Positions 40,062-49,105 of a stretch of DNA of 64,000 nt are shown in pieces. The stretch's first letter is position 1, and each line of letters begins with the position of its first letter. Source of the DNA: Craspedostauros australis (taxonomy: Eukaryota; Bacillariophyta; Bacillariophyceae; Mastogloiales; Achnanthaceae); NCBI GenBank assembly GCA_026770025.1, contig JAMXDE010000003.1:930001-994000 (forward strand), read 5' to 3'. The notes below the pieces were generated by a model. That model ran no database searches. It was not told the DNA's origin and worked only from the letters and a program-made list of their open reading frames with translations. A program made the translations under genes and the position numbers.

Positions 40062-42227
40062 ATGAAGCTCCTCTTTTTCTCCGCCATCGCATCCTTGATG
40101 TCGCCGGCACCGACCATGGCGACGTTTGATGTTCTCCCATCCACCGTCACGTCTGATGGACCCACAGTCTGTCCCAACGACTTCCAGAAGATCCATCAAG
40201 TTGGCAACGCGCAGGCGACAGCCCCTCCCATCGAGGTCCTCGAGCAGAACGGAGGCACCGTGAAGTTCAAGGTCAGTCAGATCTGGACTCCGCAGGAAGC
40301 CGAGAAGATCATCGTGCAATACGCGAAAGGCTCGATGGGTGAATCGAAGTGCGAAACATATGAAGGTGTCGGGGATGGAGACGATCTTACCTTCACCGCC
40401 ACCTGTGCAATGCTCAATCCCATCACAGTGGTTGATATCTTCGTGGTGGATCAGAGCGTGGAAGGAGATGCCAAGATTCCAGAGTGCTGCCACACTTCGA
40501 CTTCGCTCGACACCGTGAAGTACACGTACGGCATCATGTGCAGCCCGACCTGCCCAGGGCCCGAGGGCGAACCAGATCCAGAGTGTCCCGAGGTCATCTT
40601 GGACTTCAACGACCTCCCGGAGTATTCCTATGTCTACGATGACTACTGGAACAAGTACGGTGTGAAGATCATCGGCGAATCCAAGTCCAGCGACCCTAAC
40701 CTCGGGTTCACCCCGTTGCCCAAGAAGCAATTCCCCATCGGCTCTGCCTGGGAAGATCGATACGGCTTCGAGGAGCACAATCCCAACAAGTACACCGACG
40801 ATGTATGGGATGAGTCGCTCCACAGCCAAGCAGGAGGCGCAGTTCGCGTCTTCAACACCAACAAGCCAAACGCGGCCGGTGGCAACACCAAGTGCAATCC
40901 GGAGGACGACGATGATGGTGATTTTGACCTTGGCTCTCCCAACAACCAATGCCCATCGTCAACGCCTGGAAAGAAGTCATCGGGACCTGGACGTGGAAAA
41001 GGAGGCGAGTCTGGCGCCGGGAGAAACTGCCCATCCGAACTACTCGGCAATGTCCTCGTCATCCAGGAGGGAACCAAGTCATGCCCCGATGACACTGGAG
41101 CGGGTGGATGGATCACGTTTGACTTCAACGAGGCCATCGCTGGAGATGTGCAGTTCACTTATGCCAAGCTACTTGATACCGATGAGAAGGATACACCTGA
41201 GATCAGGGTCTGGAAGGATGACGAAGATGTGACGAAGAACCCCAAAACCCGCGTCTACACGACGCCCGAGACAGGAAACAACGGGCTGTGGTACAAGTCC
41301 TTCGAGCAGGATGGAACCTGGAACAACAGATACACAAACCTGCAACGAATCCAATTTGAGTACTTCGGATCTGGATCCATCGCTGAGATCCGATTCAAGC
41401 CTTCGAAGTGCCCGCCCAAGCCAAGCGGCGGAAGTAGCAGTAGCAACAGTGGAAGCGGAAGCAGCAGCAGCAACGGCAGTGGAAGCAGCAGCGATGATGG
41501 CAACGGTAGCGGGAGCAACAGCAACGGAAGCAACAGCAACGGAAGCAACAGCAACGGAAGCAACAGCAACGGAAGCAACAGCAACGGAAGCAACAGCAAC
41601 GGAAGCAACAGCAACGGCAGTGGAAGCAACAGTAATGGCAGTGGAAGCAACAGCAATAGCAACAGCAACGGAAGCAACAGCAACGGCAGTGGAAGCAACA
41701 GCAACAGCGGCGGCAGCGGAAGCAGCAGCGATGATGGCAACGGTAGCGGAAGCAACAGCAACGGAAGCAACAGTAACGGCAGTGGAAGCAACAGCAACGG
41801 AAGCAACAGCAACGGCAGTGGAAGCAACAGCAACAGCGGCGGCAACGGAAGCAGCAGCGATGATGGCAACGGAAGCGGGAGCAACAGCAACGGAAGCAAC
41901 AGCAACAGCAATAGCAACAGCAACGGAAGCAACAGCAATAGCGGCGGCAGCGGAAGCAGCAGCGATGATGGCAACGGAAGCGGAAGCGGAAGCAACAGCA
42001 ACAGCAACGGCAGTGGAAGCAACGGCAGTGGAAGCAACAGCAATAGCGGCGGCAGCGGAAGCAGCAGCGATGATGGCAACGGTAGCGGAAGCAACAGCAA
42101 CGGAAGCAACAGCAACGGAAGCAACAGCAACGGAAGCAACAGTAACGGCAGTGGAAGCAACAGCAACAGCAACAGCAACAGCAACGGGAGCAACAGCAAC
42201 GGCAGTGGAAGCAACAGCAGCGACTAA
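40062..42227 (+). CDS. Secreted protein with Ser/Asn/Gly repeat tail (paralogue 1)
   Basis: 721 residues. Signal peptide MKLLFFSAIASLMSPAPTMA. A Cys-containing N-terminal domain is followed from about residue 180 by a domain with DFNDLPEYSYVYDDYW, YGVKIIGES, GAVRVFNTNKP, the acidic EDDDDGDFDLGSPNNQCP, GNVLVIQEG and CPDDTGAGGWITFDF. Such blocks recur in secreted bacterial and algal proteins of a jelly-roll-like, probably calcium-binding, type. Residues about 456-720 are almost only Ser, Asn and Gly, with SSDDG insertions. The tail suggests a flexible, heavily glycosylated cell-wall, mucilage or adhesive protein; this is inference. Ends SNGSGSNSSD. The 1167-residue gene at 44614 is its duplicate. 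I do not know the function. Confidence 0.85.
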   Translation: MKLLFFSAIASLMSPAPTMATFDVLPSTVTSDGPTVCPNDFQKIHQVGNAQATAPPIEVLEQNGGTVKFKVSQIWTPQEAEKIIVQYAKGSMGESKCETYEGVGDGDDLTFTATCAMLNPITVVDIFVVDQSVEGDAKIPECCHTSTSLDTVKYTYGIMCSPTCPGPEGEPDPECPEVILDFNDLPEYSYVYDDYWNKYGVKIIGESKSSDPNLGFTPLPKKQFPIGSAWEDRYGFEEHNPNKYTDDVWDESLHSQAGGAVRVFNTNKPNAAGGNTKCNPEDDDDGDFDLGSPNNQCPSSTPGKKSSGPGRGKGGESGAGRNCPSELLGNVLVIQEGTKSCPDDTGAGGWITFDFNEAIAGDVQFTYAKLLDTDEKDTPEIRVWKDDEDVTKNPKTRVYTTPETGNNGLWYKSFEQDGTWNNRYTNLQRIQFEYFGSGSIAEIRFKPSKCPPKPSGGSSSSNSGSGSSSSNGSGSSSDDGNGSGSNSNGSNSNGSNSNGSNSNGSNSNGSNSNGSNSNGSGSNSNGSGSNSNSNSNGSNSNGSGSNSNSGGSGSSSDDGNGSGSNSNGSNSNGSGSNSNGSNSNGSGSNSNSGGNGSSSDDGNGSGSNSNGSNSNSNSNSNGSNSNSGGSGSSSDDGNGSGSGSNSNSNGSGSNGSGSNSNSGGSGSSSDDGNGSGSNSNGSNSNGSNSNGSNSNGSGSNSNSNSNSNGSNSNGSGSNSSD
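41428..42224 (+). repeat. Coding minisatellite, AGCAACGGA-type, paralogue 1
   Basis: Tandem Ser-Asn, Gly-Ser and Asn-Gly codons (AGC AAC GGA / AGC AAC AGC) with higher-order blocks separated by GATGATGG (SDDG). All frames stay largely open because the units avoid stop codons. Confidence 0.95.
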
Positions 42228-44613
42228 GCTGAGTGAAATTCAGCAATCGCACGAATCAAGAAGAACACAAACATTCATCTTACAACATCAATGCATAAAA
42301 AGAAACAAATAGTTCAACCAGCATGGTTTGTGCTTGTCGATGGCAGTGCGCCGATGCAGCTGAATTTTGCACACAATTCATCCGAGAAGGGAGTGAGTTT
42401 GGGATTCTTGGAGCCTGCGTGGTACCATGGTTCAGCGATAGAATCATGTGCTGGGAAATCAGGAGTGTGTCGTTGTTTCAATTTCGGGGGTGAAGAACAG
42501 ATCTGCATATTCTAATATTCTGGAGTGTCGTTCAAAGGTGTCGTGCCATTTTTGCAGTTTTTAGCAGATTGCACGGCGTAACCGTGTCTTCGAGGAGATG
42601 GCGTTGGATTGACAAGGATGGTGCGAGGGCTCTTTGAGAATTCCTCCAACTTCCGAAGAATTCCTGCAAGTATGAGTGCAAGTACGACAACGAAGATGCA
42701 CTTCGTTGTGATAGCAAGTGAGCGCAAGGGACAGCCTGTTGCGCGACTTCAGACAGACACACCCAATAGACATACATTCATGGTCCAACACACATACATA
42801 CACTCCTTCCGGATGCATTCAGACATGCCAACTACACAAACATTCACGATCAAGACACATCCCTGTGCTTGGGCAAAGGTTTCACGGGAACGCCTCTTTC
42901 CCCGCCTTGCCAAATGCGCAACGACACGCGTTGGTTCCACTGAACAAGGGTGACTTTTTGTTGTCTCTCTTCGTTTTCGCGTCACCGAGATGGGCTCGTG
43001 CTGTGTTGGCACAGGAGAACTATTTTCCCTCTTTGTATTTCTTCGTAAGGCTTCTGATGTACTGGAACATGTTCTGAAGGACACATCCGACGCCATCGGC
43101 AGCACTCAACCATGCACAGCTTTAAACACTTGTCGCACGAAACTTCGCCGACGTCGCTTTCATTGCTCTTTTCATTCGTGACGATTCACCCAAGGACATT
43201 TCTTCGCTTTCGTCTGACTTCGTGTGAGCTATTCGGCGTTGGATTTTTGTTTAATGGTACCGACTCCTCGTAGTTTTCGCTACGTCGCGCATCGCCTGTT
43301 GGTAGTCATTCCCGCATCATGGCAGGCGCGACTGCGCAAATAGTCATTTATGACACCGTTGTTCCCGCCGGGCACGTGCCTGAGCCCTTCACCAGTTAAA
43401 ATGATGACCCTGCGAAGCCGCCGAACTGCCTGCCATGTCTTGCTCACGAAATCACTTCGTGCTGGTGCTAAATCCGAACACATGGCAAGGCGAAGACTCG
43501 CATGGTCCGCGATTCCAAGACACGAAATAACGCGAACACACATCTACAGCAATCTTTCATCCAGACAGACGATGACAAGCAACCATGCAGGGTTGGATGT
43601 TTCGCTTCTCTCCTCTTCTCTTGGCACAAGTGCGACCGGAACCAAGAACAATTTCATGTGACGCTGATTATATGGTAGGTGGCCAGCAGTACAAGAGGTC
43701 AACCTGCAAAGGCCAACAACTCTCTCTCCCCCTCTCTGCTTGGGTCATTCCAGTTCTTAGACTCGAGTGCCAAGACCAAGGTGCGTTTGCAGCGCTTTCT
43801 CATAGACTCCACTTTGACAGACTTACTTGGGCAAAATGGATTTTTGCTTCGGCGCATAAGTGACTGATTTTGTGTCCTTTGTCATGTTGTCGTGGCCGGG
43901 CAAACTGAGAAAAGACCCAGTGTCCATTCGATCTGCCACCGAGCTCCGCAATACCCAAGCCCCTCCCAAGATCAACCCTTCTTGCCTGACATTGCATACC
44001 GGCTTAACAGATGTCGATAGATCCCACCAGGTCGATTCAAGTAAGGGGCTATCAAGCTGAGATTTTCGGTTTCTCATGGTTACTCTGGCTGCTTGGGCAC
44101 GTGGCACTACCCGCAAGCTCGTGCCTCACTCACCTCCACAGTTCGTAGGTGCGCGTGCAGGGCAGAGTCCACGATTAGTAGGCAGATACCCAACATCTTG
44201 CGAGAAGGAGATCGACTTGCTCAACGCACCTCTCAGGCAGCTTCTCCGATAATGACCCGCCTTCGAGGGAGAGGATTCGCAACTCGCCAACGACTTCTCA
44301 CAATCTCACAATCTCACAACACCGAAACTTGCGAAGCATCCACAAAAAACAACTATCACGCAAATAAAACAAACTTCCAACACGGTAGTATATCCTGTCC
44401 GCAGAGAGTGCTGGCAGTTGATCACATAATAACAATCAGCAACAAGTTTCGCTATTACATCATCAGCAAGCAAGTAAGTAAGCAAACAAACACACAAACA
44501 AACACACAAACAAACACACAAACAAACACACAAACAAACACACAAACAAAAACTCAAACAAAAACTCAAATAAACAAACACACAAACAAACAAAAGCACA
44601 GCATCGAAGCAAC
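42228..44613. other. Intergenic region between the two secreted paralogues
   Basis: No supported gene. The 3' flank block 42327-42346 resembles 48205-48224 after the second paralogue, and the upstream islands 43635-43659 and 43953-43992 resemble those before the first. Contains the CAAACAAACACA repeat from about 44470. Confidence 0.5.
44470..44597. repeat. CAAACAAACACA tandem repeat in the presumed 5' UTR
   Basis: About ten units of 10-12 bases ending 16 bases before the ATG at 44614. C/A-rich with no G in the core, and so likely unstructured in RNA. Confidence 0.9.
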
Positions 44614-47600
44614 ATGAAGCTCTTCCTCTCCGCGGCCGTCGCGTCGTTGATGTCGCCCGCACCGGCCAACGCCATCTTCGATCTTCTCCCGCCGACCACA
44701 ACGTCTGATGGGCCCGCAATCTGCCCCAACGACTTCCAGAAGATCCATCAAGTCGGCAGCACGCAAACCTCAGCCCCAGCTATCGAGATCCTCGAGCAGA
44801 ATGGCAGCTCTGTCAAGTTCAAGGTCAGCCAGGTTTGGACTCCGCAAGAAGCCGACAACATCATCGTGCAATACAAGACAGGACGCATGGGCGGATCTGA
44901 GTGCGAAGCCTTCGAAAACGTACCAGGCGGGAACGCACTCACCTTCACCGCCAGCTGCACCATGCTCAATCCCATCACAGTCGTTGATATCTTCGTCGTC
45001 GATCCAAGTGTGGAAGGAGATGCCCACATTCCGGACTGTTGTCACGTTTCCACCTCCGAGGAGACCGTGAAGTACACCTACGGCATCATGTGCAGCCCGA
45101 CCTGCATCGGAACATTGGGCGGACCAGATCCAGAGTGTCCCGAGGTCGTCTTGGACTTCAACGACCTCCCGGAGTATTCCTATGTCTACGATGACTACTG
45201 GAACAAGTACGGTGTGAAGATCATCGGCGAATCCAAGTCCAGCGACCCTAGCCTCGGGTTCACCCCGTTGCCCAAGAAGCAATTCCCCATCGGCTCTGCC
45301 TGGGAAGATCGATACGGCTTCGAGGAGCACAATCCCACCAAGTACACCGACGATGTATGGGATGCGTCGCTCCACAGCCAAGCAGGAGGCGCGGTTCGCG
45401 TCTTCAACACCAACAAGCCAAACGCGGCCGGTGGCAACGAGAAGTGCAATCCGGAGGACGACGATGATGGTGATTTCAGCCTTGGCTCTCCCAACAACCA
45501 ATGCCCATTGTCAACGCCTGGAAAGAAGTCATCGGGACCTGGACAAGGACAAGGAGGTGAGTCTGGGACCTGGAGAAACTGCCCATCCGAACTCCTTGGA
45601 AATGTCCTCGTCATCCAAGAAGGAGCCAAGTCATGCCCCGATGACACTGGAGCGGGTGGATGGATCACGTTTGACTTCAACGATGCCATCGCTGGAGATG
45701 TGCAATTCACATACGCCAAGCTTCTTGACTCTGACGACGGTAACGCACCAAAGATCAGGGTCTGGAAGACCGGTGAAGATGTGACCAAAGACCCTCGCAC
45801 CAATGAGTACGACACGGCCCTGGCAGGAAACAACGGGCTGTGGTCGGACTCCTTCGACCAAGATGAAAACCAGAAGACCATGTATTCCGACCTTCAACGA
45901 ATCCAATTTGAGTACTTCGGATCTGGATCCATCGCTGAGATCCGATTCAAGCCTTCGAAGTGCCCACCCACCCTCAGCGGTATCAGCGACAGCGACAGCG
46001 ATGATGGAAGCAGCAACGGAAGCAGCAGCGATGATGGTAACAGCAACGGCAGCAACGGAAGCAACAGCGATGATGGTAACAGCAACGGCAGCAATGGAAG
46101 CAATGGAAGCAACGGCAGTAATGGTAGCAACGGCAGTAATGGTAGCAACGGTAGCAATGGAAGCAACGCTAGCAACGGAAGCAACAGCGATGATGGTAAC
46201 AGCAACGGAAGCAATGGAAGCAACGGAAGCAACGGAAGCAATGGCAGCAATGGAAGCAACAGCGATGATGGTAACAGCAACGGAAGCAACGGAAGCAATG
46301 GAAGCAACGGAAGCAACAGCGATGATGGTAACAGCAATGGAAGCAATGCTAGCAACGGCAGCACCGGCAGCAACGGCAGCAATGGAAGCAACGGAAGCAA
46401 CAGCGATGATGGTAACAGCAACGGAAGCAACGCTAGCAATGGAAGCAACGCTAGCAACGGCAGCAATGGAAGCAACGGCAGCAACGGCAGCAACGCTAGC
46501 AACGGCAGCAACGCTAGCAACGGCAGCAACGCTAGCAACGGCAGCAACGCTAGCAACGGCAGCAACGGCAGCAATGGAAGCAATGGAAGCAACGGAAGCA
46601 ACAGCGATGATGGTAACAGCAACGGAAGCAACGCTAGCAATGGAAGCAACGGCAGCAATGGAAGCAACGGAAGCAACAGCGATGATGGTAACAGCAATGG
46701 AAGCAATGGAAGCAACGCTAGCAACGGCAGCAATGGAAGCAACGGAAGCAACGGCAGCAATGGAAGCAACGCTAGCAACGGCAGCAATGGAAGCAACGGA
46801 AGCAACGGCAGCAACAGCGATGATGGTAACAGCAACGGAAGCAACGCTAGCAATGGAAGCAACGCTAGCAACGGCAGCAATGGAAGCAACGCTAGCAACG
46901 GCAGCAACGGCAGCAACGCTAGCAACGGCAGCAACGGCAGCAATGGAAGCAACGGCAGCAATGGAAGCAACGGAAGCAACAGCGATGATGGTAACAGCAA
47001 CGGAAGCAACGCTAGCAATGGAAGCAACGGCAGCAATGGAAGCAACGGAAGCAACAGCGATGATGGTAACAGCAATGGAAGCAATGGAAGCAACGCTAGC
47101 AACGGCAGCAATGGAAGCAACGGCAGCAACGGCAGCAACGGAAGCAACGGAAGCAACAGCGATGATGGTAACAGCAACGGAAGCAACGCTAGCAACGGCA
47201 GCAACGGCAGCAACGGAAGCAACGGCAGCAACGGAAGCAACAGCGATGATGGTAACAGCAACGGAAGCAACGCTAGCAATGGAAGCAACGCTAGCAATGG
47301 AAGCAACGCTAGCAACGGCAGCAATGGAAGCAATGGAAGCAACGGAAGCAACAGCGATGATGGTAACAGCAACGGAAGCAACGCTAGCAATGGAAGCAAC
47401 GGCAGCAATGGAAGCAACGGCAGCAATGGAAGCAACGGCAGCAATGGAAGCAACGGAAGCAACAGCGATGATGGTAACAGCAATGGAAGCAATGGAAGCA
47501 ACGCTAGCAACGGCAGCAACGGCAGCAACGGAAGCAACGGAAGCAACAGCGATGATGGTAACAGCAACGGAAGCAACGCTAGCAACGGCAGCAACGGCAG

Positions 47601-48117
47601 CAACGGAAGCAACGGCAGCAACGGAAGCAACAGCGATGATGGTAACAGCAACGGAAGCAACGCTAGCAATGGAAGCAACGCTAGCAATGGAAGCAACGCT
47701 AGCAACGGCAGCAACGGCAGCAATGGAAGCAATGGAAGCAACGGAAGCAACAGCGATGATGGTAACAGCAACGGAAGCAACGCTAGCAATGGAAGCAACG
47801 CTAGCAATGGAAGCAACGGAAGCAACAACGATGATGGTAACAGCAATGGAAGCAACGGCAGCAACGGCAGCAATGGAAGCAACGGAAGCAACAGCGATGA
47901 TGGTAACAGCAACGGAAGCAACGCTAGCAACGGCAGCAATGGAAGCAACGGCAGCAATGGAAGCAACGCTAGCAACGGCAGCAACGCTAGCAACGGCAGC
48001 AACGCTAGCAACGGCAGCAACGCTAGCAACGGCAGCAATGGAAGCAACGGAAGCAACAGCGATGATGGTAACAGCAACGGAAGCAACGCTAGCAATGGAA
48101 GCAACGGCAGCGACTAA
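44614..48117 (+). CDS. Secreted protein with dense N-x-S sequon tail (paralogue 2)
   Basis: 1167 residues. Signal peptide MKLFLSAAVASLMSPAPANA. The N-terminal 455 residues are nearly colinear with paralogue 1 at 40062-42227; many stretches are identical (YVYDDYWNKYGVKIIGESKS, GAVRVFNTNKPNAAGGN). Residues about 458-1166 repeat SNG/SNA triplets, broken at intervals by SDDGNSNGS. Each N-G-S or N-A-S is an N-glycosylation sequon, so an acceptor site occurs every three residues over hundreds of residues. If passed through the ER this would make an exceptionally glycan-rich rod. Cell wall, stalk or adhesive mucilage is a plausible site. The function is otherwise unknown. The start was chosen for the signal peptide. 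Confidence 0.85.
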   Translation: MKLFLSAAVASLMSPAPANAIFDLLPPTTTSDGPAICPNDFQKIHQVGSTQTSAPAIEILEQNGSSVKFKVSQVWTPQEADNIIVQYKTGRMGGSECEAFENVPGGNALTFTASCTMLNPITVVDIFVVDPSVEGDAHIPDCCHVSTSEETVKYTYGIMCSPTCIGTLGGPDPECPEVVLDFNDLPEYSYVYDDYWNKYGVKIIGESKSSDPSLGFTPLPKKQFPIGSAWEDRYGFEEHNPTKYTDDVWDASLHSQAGGAVRVFNTNKPNAAGGNEKCNPEDDDDGDFSLGSPNNQCPLSTPGKKSSGPGQGQGGESGTWRNCPSELLGNVLVIQEGAKSCPDDTGAGGWITFDFNDAIAGDVQFTYAKLLDSDDGNAPKIRVWKTGEDVTKDPRTNEYDTALAGNNGLWSDSFDQDENQKTMYSDLQRIQFEYFGSGSIAEIRFKPSKCPPTLSGISDSDSDDGSSNGSSSDDGNSNGSNGSNSDDGNSNGSNGSNGSNGSNGSNGSNGSNGSNGSNASNGSNSDDGNSNGSNGSNGSNGSNGSNGSNSDDGNSNGSNGSNGSNGSNSDDGNSNGSNASNGSTGSNGSNGSNGSNSDDGNSNGSNASNGSNASNGSNGSNGSNGSNASNGSNASNGSNASNGSNASNGSNGSNGSNGSNGSNSDDGNSNGSNASNGSNGSNGSNGSNSDDGNSNGSNGSNASNGSNGSNGSNGSNGSNASNGSNGSNGSNGSNSDDGNSNGSNASNGSNASNGSNGSNASNGSNGSNASNGSNGSNGSNGSNGSNGSNSDDGNSNGSNASNGSNGSNGSNGSNSDDGNSNGSNGSNASNGSNGSNGSNGSNGSNGSNSDDGNSNGSNASNGSNGSNGSNGSNGSNSDDGNSNGSNASNGSNASNGSNASNGSNGSNGSNGSNSDDGNSNGSNASNGSNGSNGSNGSNGSNGSNGSNGSNSDDGNSNGSNGSNASNGSNGSNGSNGSNSDDGNSNGSNASNGSNGSNGSNGSNGSNSDDGNSNGSNASNGSNASNGSNASNGSNGSNGSNGSNGSNSDDGNSNGSNASNGSNASNGSNGSNNDDGNSNGSNGSNGSNGSNGSNSDDGNSNGSNASNGSNGSNGSNGSNASNGSNASNGSNASNGSNASNGSNGSNGSNSDDGNSNGSNASNGSNGSD
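45985..48114 (+). repeat. 9-base coding minisatellite with higher-order units, paralogue 2
   Basis: Units GGAAGCAAC, GGCAGCAAC, GCTAGCAAC and AATGGAAGC variants, grouped into longer blocks each opened by GATGATGGTAACAGCAA. More than twenty GATGATGG markers are seen. Opposite-strand and shifted frames stay open for 700-900 codons, but only as repeat artefacts. Confidence 0.95.
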
Positions 48118-49105
48118 ACTGGACACCTCGCAACAGCTACTGCTGCCCAAACCAAGAAGGATAACACATGCATACAAAGAAAAATTAGAGTTAAACCACC
48201 ATATTTTGTGCTTGTCGACGGCAGATTTGTTGTGCGCACCTTGGGATTCCTGTGCAAATCGCGAGAAGCGACCAACCTTGAGCCTCGGGTTCCCTCCGAC
48301 TCGTAGAGTAGTTTGGCCTGTTTTCCGGCACACCCATTCTAATCAATTAATATTTCGTACGATCAGGTCGTAGTCGAGCGCAAGTATGGAGCAAGCGCAG
48401 GTACGAGATTGGACTCTGCACTCTTTGCGCAGGCTGCGATCCCAAAGCGACGCAGATGGTTCGGAACTGCCTGGATTCTGCCGAGTCGACCCGCTAAAAT
48501 TGTATTCCAGCGAATCGGGGCAGTCCGCTGTTGGCGAAAAGTTTTTGGCGAAACAGAAACTGCGCCAACACAACCATGTTTTTCTGTCGCAGTTGGAATT
48601 GGTGCTTAGCTGCTGATTGTCGTGTTGCGTTGTACTGGATTCTGTTTGTGCCCCTCCCCCGAAAGCCGCAATGACACAATCAACACAATCAATACAATCA
48701 ATACAATCAACGCCATCACTTCCTGACAAGTGCGGTGGCGAGGGAGAGAGGTTGTGCATGGAGCGCACTCATTGTCTGCCTGATCGCACTCGTAGCCAAT
48801 ATCATATCTAGTGCGTGCCTTGACGTACCGTCAGAAGGTGCAGATACAAGCCAAGTACGGTCGTGACTTGGGCGGATCGAGGGTGCAGCACTCCGCACAA
48901 GACCACCGATCGCCATTCACAGCTGCCACACGCGCAACCACAACAACAAGAGCAAGTAAACACAAGAGGAAGATACTCAACGATATCCGACGATAGCCAA
49001 CAGCTCCTTCGAATACGTGAGAGTTCCATTGCTCGGAGAGCACTCTGCTCTACTCTATTCACATTCACATCCATATTCACATCAATCGGGGCGATCGCAA
49101 GCACC
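48118..49105. other. Intergenic region before the TB2/DP1-like gene
   Basis: No supported gene. Contains the 3' flank block 48205-48224, a CAATACAAT-type repeat near 48673-48712 and the likely promoter of the next gene. The frame of the next gene is open upstream to 48863, but without domain support. Confidence 0.45.

Noticed and set aside
41255-42312. Open frames antisense to and overlapping the first repeat array
   Set aside because: Same repeat artefact as in the second array.
45631-48373. Very long open frames on the other strand and in a shifted frame across the second repeat array (700-900 codons)
   Set aside because: They encode only Leu-Pro-Leu, Ala-Ser-Val or Ala-Thr-Met type repeats. 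They stay open because the 9-base unit has no stop codon in any frame; no signal or domain supports them.
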